64,000 nt of DNA. Source: Acidovorax sp. T1 (GTDB taxonomy: Bacteria; Pseudomonadota; Gammaproteobacteria; Burkholderiales; Burkholderiaceae_C). Positions 47,281 to 55,480 of this stretch are shown here, one piece after another. The stretch is from the NCBI RefSeq assembly GCF_002176815.1, contig NZ_CP021649.1, positions 62,001-126,000 of the forward strand, given 5' to 3'. The notes under the pieces were generated by a model that was not told where the DNA came from, made no database searches, and saw only the letters and a list, made by a program, of their open reading frames with translations. A program made the position numbers and the translations under genes. Every line of letters starts with the position of its first letter. Position 1 is the stretch's first letter.

Positions 47281-50196
47281 ATGCAGGACTGGCAAACGAC
47301 GTTTTTGGGGATGCGTGAGCTGCCCCGCGATATCAGTGACTTCGAGATGAAGGCGTTTTTCACCTTCGATGGTGCAGAGCGCGAGGCAATCAATGCGCGC
47401 CGGGGTGACGCCCACAAGCTCGGTCTGGCGCTGCATATCGGGTTTTTGCGCATGAGTGGCCGCCTGCTGTATGCCTTTCGGGTGGTTCCCGTCGCCCTGT
47501 GGCGCCACTTGAGCGAGGAACTTGGCATTGCCACCCCTGATGTGGCTTCGCTGCGCACGCTGTACGGGCGGGAGAAGACACTGTTCGATCACCAGCAAGT
47601 AGCGTGCACGGCCCTTGGTTTTCGGTGGATGAGCGAGCACCAACGCCGCTCCCTGGTGCGTGAACTGCGGGACGAAGTGGCCCGTTGCGCCGACCGCGAT
47701 CAACTGCTCGGGAGGGCCCGCCAATGGCTGTACAAGAATAAGCTGGTGATCGTGCACGAGCGGGCCATCCGGACTTTGATTGCGAGCGCACTCACCCAGC
47801 TCGAAGCGGAGACAGGTGCTGCAATCGCCGCCAGCGTCGATCCGGCAACCCTTGATCGGTGGCGAACCTCGGTTGCAGAGCTGCGCCCAGATGGACAAAC
47901 CCAACAAAGCTGGCTGTGGTCGGCGCCGGCCAAGCACTCAACCCGCCAAATCAGCGAGGTACTTGAACGCATCGATCTGCTGTACGAGCTGGACGTTCAT
48001 AAACACCTGACCGACATCCCCGATCTCATCTTGCGCCGTTACGCGCGCCGACTAGTCTCTCGGCCGCCGTCTGCCGGCGCCAAGATCAAGGAACCCGCGC
48101 GCACCGTGGAGGTCGCCTGCTTTCTGCGGTATTGCCTGTTCACCACCACGGACCAGTTGATTTTGATGGTGCAGCGCCGGATTGCCGATCTGTGGCGCCA
48201 GACCGCTGCCGAGGTCCCCGCCACCGTCAACTGGGCGGCGATGTACAAAACGCTACTGGCCGAACTCGTGGCCTTGAGCGCCCAGGGCGCTGTGCCGGAC
48301 GCCGAGCTGCGCGCACGGCTTGAAGCCTTGGTCATCGAAACCCAGAAACGCAAGCCACCCAGTCGGGCCTCCCTTGTGCGCGAAGGATTGATTGATGTCA
48401 TTCGCCCCGTACGCTCACTGCTTGTGGCAATTGCAAAGCTTCCATGGCAAGCCACCGGAGAGCATCCCACCATCGACGCCCTGACGAAATTGAGCGCCTA
48501 TTACGCCAGTAACATCAGAAAGTTGCCGGATGGCGTTGTCGCGCCAGGCCTGGGGAAGGTCTGGCAAGCCGCCATATCCAGCCCAGACCGGGAACGGGCG
48601 TTTCGGGCATTGGAGGTTGCCACCTTGTTTGCCCTGCGCCGCGCGGTGCGCAATGGATCGGTCTGGATCGAGCACAGCTTGAGTTTTAGGGGCCGTGCAC
48701 GCCTGTTCTTCACGGACGAACGTTGGAAGGACGAGTCCAAGAAGCACTATGCCCGTCTGTCGCTGCCCGGCAAGGCGGCCACCTTTCTGAAGCCATTGTT
48801 GGCCAAGGTAACTGCAGGTGTCGATGCTGTGGCTGCGGCGGCACGCAGTGGCGTACTGCGCGTCGACGATGAACTCCACCTCTCAGTTTTACCCGCCGAA
48901 GACGAAGACCCCGAAGTCACCAAGCTACGGGCGGCTTTGGATCACCGCATCGGCGAAGTGCAATTGCCTGAAGTGATTCTGGCCGTTGACGCCCAGGTGC
49001 GCTTCAGCTGGATCATGCTCGGCCGTGAACCACGGTCAACAGCGGAACTGCTGATGGTCTATGCCGGCATCATGGCCCACGGCACCAGTCTGACAGCCAT
49101 CGAATGCGCGCGCATGATTCCGCAGTTGTCTGCCACCAGCATCCGCCAGGCCATGCGCTGGGCACGGGACGAACGCCGTCTGAGTCAGGCTTGCCAGGCG
49201 GTGCTGGAGTTTATGCAACGCCACCCGATCGCCACCACTTGGGGCCGTTCAGACCTGGCGTCTTCTGACATGATGAGCATGGAGACAACCAAGCGGGTAT
49301 GGCAGGCCCGGCTTGATCCCCGGCGCAACACGCCCTCCATTGGCATCTACTCCCATGTACGCGACCGCTGGGGAATCTTTCACGCACAGCCCTTCGTGCT
49401 CAATGAGCGCCAAGCTGGCGTGGCCATTGAAGGCGTCATACGTCAGGAACGCCTTGAAACCAGCCAACTGGCGGTGGACACCCACGGCTACACCGATTTT
49501 GCGATGGCACTGGCCCGGTTGTTGGGCTTTGATCTTTGCCCGCGGTTGAAGGAATTGAAACAACGCCACCTGTTCGTGCCTCGCGGCGCCAAGGTGCCAG
49601 CCGAAATAGCTGCGGTGTGCGAGGCCAATGTTGACGTTGCCCTGATCGAAAAGCATTGGGACAGCCTGGTGCATCTGGCGGCTTCGGTCATGAGTGGTCA
49701 CGCCAGTGCGGTGGCAGCACTGGCGCGGTTTGGCTCTGCTGCCCAGGGTGACCCCATCTATGACGCTGGCGTGCAATTGGGACGTTTGCTGCGAACCGCG
49801 TTCCTTGCCGACTACTTTGTTAAGGACGCTTTCAGGAATGAATTGCGCCGGGTGCTCAACCGGGGGGAGGCGGTCAACGCCCTCAAGCGCGCCATTTACA
49901 CCGGCCGGATCAGCCCGGCACAGGCCAAACGTGTGGACGAAATGCAGGCTGTGGCCGACGCGTTGAGTCTGCTGGCCAACATCGTCATGGCGTGGAACAC
50001 GTCACAAATGCAGGCTGTTCTGGATCGCTGGTCGAACCGCCGCCAGGCCATTCCGCCGGAACTGATCGGAAAAATTGCTCCCACCAGGCTGGAAAGCATC
50101 AACCTGCGAGGCGTGTTCCGCTTTCCTGTTGACCGTTATGCCGACCAAATCCTGCCCTCGCGGCAGGGAGCACCGATAACTGGCACCAACGGATGA
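47281..50196 (+). CDS. tnpA: IS1071-type Tn3-family transposase, copy B
   Basis: A 971-residue transposase from ATG 47281 (ATG 47269 in frame would add four residues; the later one is shared with copy A). It binds the long terminal repeats and carries out replicative transposition; IS1071 has no resolvase, so cointegrates persist until the host recombines them. N-terminal DISDFEMKAFFTFDGAEREA and C-terminal DTHGYTDFAMALARLLGFDL with PRLKELKQRH hold the expected DDE-region residues. It is full length and probably active. It differs from copy A mainly in the N-terminal 120 residues and near residue 415. Confidence 0.94.
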   Translation: MQDWQTTFLGMRELPRDISDFEMKAFFTFDGAEREAINARRGDAHKLGLALHIGFLRMSGRLLYAFRVVPVALWRHLSEELGIATPDVASLRTLYGREKTLFDHQQVACTALGFRWMSEHQRRSLVRELRDEVARCADRDQLLGRARQWLYKNKLVIVHERAIRTLIASALTQLEAETGAAIAASVDPATLDRWRTSVAELRPDGQTQQSWLWSAPAKHSTRQISEVLERIDLLYELDVHKHLTDIPDLILRRYARRLVSRPPSAGAKIKEPARTVEVACFLRYCLFTTTDQLILMVQRRIADLWRQTAAEVPATVNWAAMYKTLLAELVALSAQGAVPDAELRARLEALVIETQKRKPPSRASLVREGLIDVIRPVRSLLVAIAKLPWQATGEHPTIDALTKLSAYYASNIRKLPDGVVAPGLGKVWQAAISSPDRERAFRALEVATLFALRRAVRNGSVWIEHSLSFRGRARLFFTDERWKDESKKHYARLSLPGKAATFLKPLLAKVTAGVDAVAAAARSGVLRVDDELHLSVLPAEDEDPEVTKLRAALDHRIGEVQLPEVILAVDAQVRFSWIMLGREPRSTAELLMVYAGIMAHGTSLTAIECARMIPQLSATSIRQAMRWARDERRLSQACQAVLEFMQRHPIATTWGRSDLASSDMMSMETTKRVWQARLDPRRNTPSIGIYSHVRDRWGIFHAQPFVLNERQAGVAIEGVIRQERLETSQLAVDTHGYTDFAMALARLLGFDLCPRLKELKQRHLFVPRGAKVPAEIAAVCEANVDVALIEKHWDSLVHLAASVMSGHASAVAALARFGSAAQGDPIYDAGVQLGRLLRTAFLADYFVKDAFRNELRRVLNRGEAVNALKRAIYTGRISPAQAKRVDEMQAVADALSLLANIVMAWNTSQMQAVLDRWSNRRQAIPPELIGKIAPTRLESINLRGVFRFPVDRYADQILPSRQGAPITGTNG

Positions 50197-50523
50197 AACC
50201 GATCACGGTTTGACGCCACGAATCCCGGATTTGAAGGTGAACAGGAAAGCCAACAGAATCAACGATCTACCAACACCACCCCCGCGCCAGTGCTGGGTTT
50301 GCGTACCGCCAGTTATTGCACTGAAAACGAGGGGACCCCGAAAGTGGGTTGCATGAATTGCGTATTCATTATTCCGTTCATTCGTGACGAAGTGATGAGT
50401 AGTCGGTTACATTTTGTTGGAAACCCTTCGTAAGGAAGTCTCTACAGAAAAACTGATCCCGATCAGTAAGTAGATAAGGTGCTGTTACGCTGGTGGAAGT
50501 TCTGTTGGCGTTAGTTGTTCCTA
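50197..50523. other. IS1071 right end and short gap before copS
   Basis: 50237-50339 is the right terminal repeat of copy B. From 50340 to 50523 there is nothing assignable. Confidence 0.6.
50237..50339. repeat. IS1071 copy B right terminal inverted repeat
   Basis: Perfect 103-bp inverted copy of 47136-47238. Confidence 0.92.
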
Positions 50524-51909
50524 TTACGCCAACTTGCTAGGAAATTCCAGACTGAACTTTGTTCTCCCCGCGCCAGATACAACCGTCACACGTCCTCCAT
50601 GCGCTTGTGCAATGGCCCGGGTAATTGATAGTCCGAGGCCAGCACCATCGGATTGTGGGTGCGACCGAGACGGGTCGGCACGGTAGAAGCGGTCAAACAG
50701 ACGAGGAATGCTTTGAGGATCAATGTCCTCCCCCGTGTTCTCGACCGTTACGACAATGGCTTGCGCTGTCTCGCTGATGTCAATCGTTACATCGCTATGG
50801 TCTTTGGAATGGCGCAATGCGTTCGACAACAGATTGCTCAGCGCTCTGCGAAACATCAATCGGTCACCCAAGATGGCTCCATCACCGAAATGGTGTAGCG
50901 TAACACCCTTTTCTTCAGCGACGGCTTCATAAAATTCTAATAAGGCCTGGGCTTCCTTGGCTGCAGAAAACCGCTCCTTGTTCGGCAAGTCAACCCCACG
51001 ATCCGTCTTGGCCAGGAACAACATATCCGACACCATGCGCGCCAGGCGTTGGAATTCCTCCGCGTTCGACGCCAGTATGTCTCGATAGGTGTCAGCGTCT
51101 CGCCGGGTGGCGAGTGCCACCTGGGTTTGCGTCAGCAGGTTGCTGATGGGCGTGCGAATTTCATGCGCCAAGTCCGAGGAGAACTCGGACAGTCGTTGAA
51201 AGTCATTTTGCAGCCTGTCCAACATTTTGTTGAGTTCCTGTGCCAAGTCAGCCATTTCCACAGGAACTGCTTCGATGGGCATTCGCTCATCGAGACGATG
51301 GGAACTGACCGTTGTGGCTTGGGTCTTCATGGCGCGCAACGGTGCCATCCCTTTGTAGGCTGCGAACCATCCCAGCATCCCGCTGACAAAGATGGCACAA
51401 ATAGCATAGAGCACAAGCGTACGCTGTAATTGCGCCATGAATTGCATGTGATCTTCCATGTCAATGGCGATCAGGACATCCAGTGGTGGCGCCGCACTAT
51501 TGGCAGGGTTGAAACGCAAGTTCAACGCGCGAAATTCACGGCCTTGATTTTTCCAACTCTGAATCTCGGAAATCCGATGCTCTGGTTTTGGCGCGTCCAA
51601 AGTGGCTGGAGGTTGAAACCCTTCAGTCCTGAAAAGAACATCCCCATTAGCGTTTTTGACAATGACAGACAAGCCGTGGTGATTGTTCAAAGATTCGCGT
51701 AAGCGCGATGGGATGTCATCGGTGGAGTTGGCATTGACTACTATGTTCTCGATCAGGTGCTGCTTGTCTTGCAGCGTGATTCGATCCAGTTCCAGGAAGT
51801 GGCGTTCGGTCGCAACCAGGAACAACATTCCAAGCCCCAGCACGACGGCTGCGGCCACCGTCGTGAAAAAGATGGCCAAACGATGGGTGAGCGAGAAGAA
51901 CCGAAACAT
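50524..51909 (-). CDS. copS: heavy-metal sensor histidine kinase (CopS/CusS type)
   Basis: A 461-residue inner-membrane kinase that senses periplasmic Cu/Ag and phosphorylates its regulator. Layout: membrane segment 1 (LAIFFTTVAAAVVLGLGMLFLV), a periplasmic sensor domain (about 33-165), membrane segment 2 (LVLYAICAIFVSGMLGWFAA), HAMP (APLRAMKTQATTVSSHRLDE), H-box EFSSDLAHEIRTPISNLL (His about 252), N-box RALSNLLSNALRHS, and G-boxes ENTGEDID and GAGLGLSI. It follows copR with no gap, so the two are one transcript. The length equals that of CopS/CusS (about 460-480). Confidence 0.92.
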   Translation of the reverse strand: MFRFFSLTHRLAIFFTTVAAAVVLGLGMLFLVATERHFLELDRITLQDKQHLIENIVVNANSTDDIPSRLRESLNNHHGLSVIVKNANGDVLFRTEGFQPPATLDAPKPEHRISEIQSWKNQGREFRALNLRFNPANSAAPPLDVLIAIDMEDHMQFMAQLQRTLVLYAICAIFVSGMLGWFAAYKGMAPLRAMKTQATTVSSHRLDERMPIEAVPVEMADLAQELNKMLDRLQNDFQRLSEFSSDLAHEIRTPISNLLTQTQVALATRRDADTYRDILASNAEEFQRLARMVSDMLFLAKTDRGVDLPNKERFSAAKEAQALLEFYEAVAEEKGVTLHHFGDGAILGDRLMFRRALSNLLSNALRHSKDHSDVTIDISETAQAIVVTVENTGEDIDPQSIPRLFDRFYRADPSRSHPQSDGAGLGLSITRAIAQAHGGRVTVVSGAGRTKFSLEFPSKLA

Positions 51910-52593
51910 TCAAGCGTTCTCCGGTGCTTCCAGCACGTAGCCCATGCCCCGCACGGTCTGGATCAACTTGACGTCCTGGCCTTCGTCAATCTTCAGGCGC
52001 AAGCGGCGCATCGCCACTTCGATCACGTTGGTGTCGCTGTCGAAGTTCATGTCCCACACCTGGGAGGCAATCAGCGAGCGAGGAAGCACTTCTCCATGCC
52101 TGCGCAACAGCAACTCCAGCAAACCAAATTCTTTGGCTGTCAGGTCAATGCGACGGCCACCCCGCGAGACCCGTCGGCGCAGCAGATCAAGTTCCAGGTC
52201 AGCCACGCGCAATGTGTTGGTTTCGGTGCCTCCTCGGCCCCGGCGCAAGATTGTCCGTACACGGGCCAGCAACTCGGCGAATGAAAAGGGCTTGACAAGA
52301 TAGTCGTCAGCGCCCAATTCCAACCCTTTGACCCGATCTTCCACCTGGTCCCGCGCCGTGAGGAACAACACAGGCATCTGCAATCCGCGATTGCGCAGCG
52401 ACTGCAGCACCTGCCAGCCATCCAGTCCGGGCAGCATGACATCCAGGATCACGAGGTCGTATTCACCTTGGAGTGCCAGGTGCAGGCCATCACTACCGTT
52501 TTGCGCCAGGTCGGCCACAAATCCGGCCTCGCTCAATCCCTGGCGAAGGTATTCGCCGGTTTTAGGTTCATCTTCGACGATCAATATCTTCAT
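51910..52593 (-). CDS. copR: OmpR-family response regulator (CopR/CusR type)
   Basis: A 227-residue regulator from ATG 52593, seven bases after GGAG; a GTG at 52599 is also in frame. Receiver: [15 protein letters not shown] (acidic pocket), [15 protein letters not shown] with the phosphorylated Asp, [10 protein letters not shown] and [12 protein letters not shown] (Lys). Winged helix: [46 protein letters not shown]. It lies just before copS and diverges from the copper genes at 52924. The cop-box-like dyad at 52656-52673 is where it should act. Confidence 0.93.
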   Translation of the reverse strand: MKILIVEDEPKTGEYLRQGLSEAGFVADLAQNGSDGLHLALQGEYDLVILDVMLPGLDGWQVLQSLRNRGLQMPVLFLTARDQVEDRVKGLELGADDYLVKPFSFAELLARVRTILRRGRGGTETNTLRVADLELDLLRRRVSRGGRRIDLTAKEFGLLELLLRRHGEVLPRSLIASQVWDMNFDSDTNVIEVAMRRLRLKIDEGQDVKLIQTVRGMGYVLEAPENA

Positions 52594-52923
52594 GGTCACT
52601 CTCCGCTATCTGGCGTAGACGTGAGTTTGACGAGTTTCTGCGTGCCTGACACGTAGATAACAAATTTGTAATCCGGCGCACAGCTTTCTGACATGACCGC
52701 GCTTCAGAATCACCTCCATGAGATCGGTCATTTTTTGTGATGTGCCCAGCAAGGTCACGCGGGCCCTTGGCAAGCAAGGTGAGATCGTCTGGCAATTCGC
52801 CAAGAAGGCGGGCACTGCCGAGTTCGCGTGCCTGATGTCTGGTCATTCGAGGCCGGTATGAAAGGCGCTGTCAAAGTGGCTATGAAATAACCCACTTTTT
52901 TTACTCTCAATCGTGAGGAAATC
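52594..52923. other. divergent control region of the copper locus
   Basis: It separates copRS (minus) from the cusF-like gene (plus) and so carries both promoters. Besides the dyad at 52656-52673 nothing else can be named; a TGACATG word lies at 52691-52697. Confidence 0.6.
52656..52673. promoter_or_regulatory. cop-box-like dyad
   Basis: GATAACAAATTTGTAATC: apart from one pair the two halves mirror each other around AAATTT. It resembles the TTACAAATTTGTAA-type boxes recognised by CopR/CusR-like regulators and lies 63 bases before the copR start and about 250 before the cusF-like gene. Confidence 0.6.
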
Positions 52924-53268
52924 ATGAAAACCATCAAGAACATTCTGGCCATCTCCGCTCTTGCCATGGGCACATTCACGCCCATGGGCAGTTTCGCCCA
53001 GACCATGATGGATCACGGCAAGATGGATATGTCCCAAGCATCGGCATCCCTGACGGACGGCGAAATCAAGAAGGTCGATCAGGAAACTGGCAAGATCACC
53101 ATCAAGCACGCAGAAATCAAGCACATGGACATGCCCGGCATGACCATGGTGTTCACCGCAAAAGACAAGAGTCTGCTGGGCAAAGTGAAGCCCGGCGACA
53201 AGGTCAAGTTCATGGTCATCAACGAGGGCGGGAAGATGGTTGTCACTGACATTCAGCCCGCTCAGTAA
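52924..53268 (+). CDS. cusF: CusF-type periplasmic copper-binding protein
   Basis: A 114-residue protein after GAGGAA. Signal peptide MKTIKNILAISALAMGTFTP. The mature part begins with a Met/His stretch (TMMDHGKMDMSQ), then the CusF fold: DGEIKKVDQETGKITIKHAE, HMDMPGMTMVFTAKDKSLLG and KPGDKVKFMVINEGGKMVVT. MPGMTMVF holds the two Met ligands and the His lies in TIKHAE, so copper/silver binding is expected; the usual ligand-near Trp is absent. It should carry Cu(I) to an exporter. First gene of the rightward copper row. Confidence 0.9.
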   Translation: MKTIKNILAISALAMGTFTPMGSFAQTMMDHGKMDMSQASASLTDGEIKKVDQETGKITIKHAEIKHMDMPGMTMVFTAKDKSLLGKVKPGDKVKFMVINEGGKMVVTDIQPAQ

Positions 53269-53357
53269 GAACACGCTGCGCGGGCGTGCTGTGTCGTCGC
53301 GGTCAGAGGGTTTGAATGCTGAATGCGACGGTTTTTCACCGGAAGAAGGAGAGCACT

Positions 53358-53831
53358 ATGTCAAAAATTCGCCATACCCTGGTTGGTATCTGTGTCGCTT
53401 CGCTCTCACTGAGCGTGATGGCGCAAACCGCCGATGAGCACAAGGCCCATCACCCTGCAGGAAGCACATCGCCTGCGTCCACCCAAATGAAGGCGGCCGC
53501 GACGCCAACGGGTGCGGGGCAGATGGCCGGAATGGCCAAGATGGACGAACAGATGAAAGCCATGCAAGCGATGCACGAAAAGATGATGGCGGCCAAAACA
53601 CCAGAAGAGCGGCAGGCGCTCATGGATGAGCACATGAAGCTGATGCAGGACGGTATGGGAATGATGCAGCAGATGGGCGCAGGCATGCAGGGCATGGGTG
53701 GCATGCAAGGTGGCAAGGGCATGCCCACCAACATGGCCGAGCGCCATCAGATGATGGAAAAGCGCCTGCAAATGATGGAGTCCATGATGCAGATGATGAT
53801 GGACCGTCTGCCAGCTACGCCAGCCAAGTAA
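53358..53831 (+). CDS. Met-rich exported protein of the copper locus
   Basis: A 157-residue protein from ATG 53358 (AGGAG before). Signal peptide HTLVGICVASLSLSVMAQ. The mature part is packed with Met: MAGMAKMDEQMKAMQAMHEK, then MQDGMGMMQQMGAGMQGMGG and MMEKRLQMMESMMQMMMDRL, with His in DEHKAHHP. Such sequences bind Cu(I)/Ag(I) through thioether sulfur, as in CopM or the PcoE/CopK kind. It is probably a periplasmic copper sponge. Many copper loci of beta-proteobacteria have similar genes after cusF. Confidence 0.8.
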   Translation: MSKIRHTLVGICVASLSLSVMAQTADEHKAHHPAGSTSPASTQMKAAATPTGAGQMAGMAKMDEQMKAMQAMHEKMMAAKTPEERQALMDEHMKLMQDGMGMMQQMGAGMQGMGGMQGGKGMPTNMAERHQMMEKRLQMMESMMQMMMDRLPATPAK

Positions 53832-53856
53832 CGCATTCACCGAATTGGGGGTCACC

Positions 53857-54132
53857 ATGAACCATCAACACGGCGGGCACGAGTCGCCCCCCAGCTTTTG
53901 GAGTTCTCGCTATGCCATCGGCCTCGTGGTGATAGGCGGCGTGGCGGCATATTTCCTGTTGACCGAACACCTCGCGCATGTCGTCGGGGCGCTGCCTTTT
54001 CTCCTGCTCCTCGCCTGCCCGCTGATGCATGTCTTCATGCATGGCGGACATGGGGGGCATGGCGGACATGGCCAGAGCAAGCCTGATGCAACGAAATCTA
54101 CCGAATCACGCAATGAAGGGGATTCACGATGA
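53857..54132 (+). CDS. DUF2933 small membrane protein, copy 1
   Basis: A 91-residue protein: MNHQHGGHESPPSFWSSRYA, a membrane segment IGLVVIGGVAAYFLLTEH, then HVVGALPFLLLLACPLMHVF and a Gly-His tail (MHGGHGGHGGHG). This is the DUF2933 pattern (one or two helices, LLACPLMH, His/Gly-rich end). Its job is unknown, but it keeps company with copper P-type ATPases; the Met/His/Cys residues might pass copper. It overlaps the next gene by four bases. Confidence 0.85.
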   Translation: MNHQHGGHESPPSFWSSRYAIGLVVIGGVAAYFLLTEHLAHVVGALPFLLLLACPLMHVFMHGGHGGHGGHGQSKPDATKSTESRNEGDSR

Positions 54133-54797
54133 ACCATACCGAATCCGCTTATGGTCTGTGGTCGCTGGTCATCATCAATTCAGCGATCTTCATCATGTTT
54201 GCGTTCAGCTTTTTCAAGCCTGCGACGGCCCGTGACTGGAGAACGTTTGGCGCATTCGCAGCCTTCGTCGTTGCCTTGTTCGTAGAGATGTATGGCTTCC
54301 CGTTGACGATTTATCTGATGTCGGGCTGGCTGCAAACCAAGTTCCCTAACCTGGATCTGCTCTCCCACAGCTCGGGTCACCTGTGGTCTACCCTCTTGGG
54401 CGAAAAGGGCGACCCGCATTTTGGCGCGCTGCACATCGCCAGCTACGTTTTTCTGGGCTATGGTTTCTACCTGTTGTCCACCGCGTGGAATGTGCTGTAC
54501 CACGCTCAGCGTCGCCAGTCGCTCGCCACAGCCGGCCCCTATGCACGCACTCGCCATCCGCAGTACGTGGCTTTCGTGATGATTTTGCTGGGCTTCCTGC
54601 TGCAGTGGCCCACGTTGCTGACCTTGGTCATGTTCCCAGTCTTGCTCCTGATGTACGGGCGTCTCGCCATCACCGAAGAGAACGAAATGCGCAAACAGTT
54701 TGGTGCTGAGTACGACAGCTACGCCCAGCGAACACCCCGGTTTATTCCTCGCATTGGCAAATCCCAGTCGACCACTGACTCTGTGTCAAAAAGATGA
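54129..54797 (+). CDS. isoprenylcysteine-methyltransferase-family membrane protein
   Basis: A 222-residue protein of five or six membrane segments. The ICMT/phospholipid methyltransferase end is clear: TAGPYARTRHPQYVAFVMIL and RLAITEENEMRKQFGAEYDSY, where RHPxY and EExE-x-xFGxxYxxY are the SAM-binding signature. Relatives sit in copper and other metal clusters of beta-proteobacteria; the substrate there is not known. It is coupled to the DUF2933 gene by an ATGA overlap. Confidence 0.85.
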   Translation: MNHTESAYGLWSLVIINSAIFIMFAFSFFKPATARDWRTFGAFAAFVVALFVEMYGFPLTIYLMSGWLQTKFPNLDLLSHSSGHLWSTLLGEKGDPHFGALHIASYVFLGYGFYLLSTAWNVLYHAQRRQSLATAGPYARTRHPQYVAFVMILLGFLLQWPTLLTLVMFPVLLLMYGRLAITEENEMRKQFGAEYDSYAQRTPRFIPRIGKSQSTTDSVSKR

Positions 54798-54847
54798 TCT
54801 GGATTTTTTCCCGGCGGTACACGTTTCATTTTTTAGGAGTTTGAAAT

Positions 54848-55141
54848 ATGAGCACGATTGATCTGCAAGTCGATGGTATGAGCTGTGGCTCTTGTGTGAA
54901 GCACGTCACGCAGGCATTGCAGCCGCTGCCCGGGGTCCGCGGGGTGGAGGTCGATCTCCCGTCTGGCCGCGTCCGGGTGAGCGGGGAACTGGCGCAGGGC
55001 AGCGCTCCTTTGCTGAGGGCCTTGACGGATGCGGGCTACCCAGCACAGCTGGCTACAGAAACATCCATTCCCGCTGCGACTTCGCAGCCTAAAGCATCGG
55101 GCTGCCACAGTGGCGGCACGGGGGGCTGTGGTTGCCGATAA
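54848..55141 (+). CDS. copZ: HMA-domain copper chaperone with Cys-rich tail
   Basis: A 97-residue protein after AGGAG. Residues 1-65 are an HMA fold: STIDLQVDGMSCGSCVKHVT, with the GMSCGSC metal site, ending LLRALTDAGYPAQL. A tail with HSGGTGGCGCR adds two more Cys. Chaperones of this kind bring Cu(I) to the P-type ATPase. The next gene but one is the CopA-type pump, whose own N-terminus has no HMA domain, so a stand-alone chaperone makes sense. Confidence 0.87.
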   Translation: MSTIDLQVDGMSCGSCVKHVTQALQPLPGVRGVEVDLPSGRVRVSGELAQGSAPLLRALTDAGYPAQLATETSIPAATSQPKASGCHSGGTGGCGCR

Positions 55142-55225
55142 CGGCCACGGCATTTGATTACGGATTGATCGGCCGGGCGATTGCGCTCCCCCGTACTTTT
55201 TTGGCAACTCTGAAGGAGCTACGCC

Positions 55226-55477
55226 ATGGATCATCCTGACAACGACTCCCATGCGCCTACGTTCTGGCGCCGCCCAGCCGGCATGGCGCTGGCAGCGGCT
55301 GCCTTGATCGCCGGTTTTTACCTGCTGCGAGAGCACTGGGGTCATGTTTTGGGCTATTGGCCCTACCTGTTGCTCCTCGCCTGTCCGCTGATGCACCTGA
55401 TGCACGGCCACGGCGGCCATGGTGGGCATGGCAACCATGCGCAGACACCCCGGCGCACCAATAACGACAAGGAATAA
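55226..55477 (+). CDS. DUF2933 small membrane protein, copy 2
   Basis: An 83-residue protein after AAGGAG, a paralogue of the one at 53857: FWRRPAGMALAAAALIAGFY, then YLLREHWGHVLGYWPYLLLL, ACPLMHLMHGHGGHGGHGNH and a basic tail. It stands three bases before the copper ATPase. Two copies in one locus suggest they are useful in copper handling, but the action is unknown. Confidence 0.85.
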   Translation: MDHPDNDSHAPTFWRRPAGMALAAAALIAGFYLLREHWGHVLGYWPYLLLLACPLMHLMHGHGGHGGHGNHAQTPRRTNNDKE

Positions 55478-55480
55478 GCA

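Larger units (their letters stand above)
47136..50339 (+). mobile_element. IS1071-family element, copy B, complete (3204 bp)
   Basis: Ends GGGGTCCCCTCG, with 103-bp perfect terminal inverted repeats (47136-47238 and 50237-50339) and one full transposase. The total of 3204 bp fits IS1071. The five flanking bases differ (GGACT left, GAAAG right), so no target duplication is present: the element took part in a rearrangement or deletion after arrival. It lies in the same direction as copy A. Confidence 0.93.

Noticed and set aside
47131..50344. 5-bp target duplication around IS1071 copy B
   Set aside because: Flanks are GGACT and GAAAG, not the same. Pairing with the left flank of copy A (TCAGT) does not give a match either, so a simple composite transposon is not supported.
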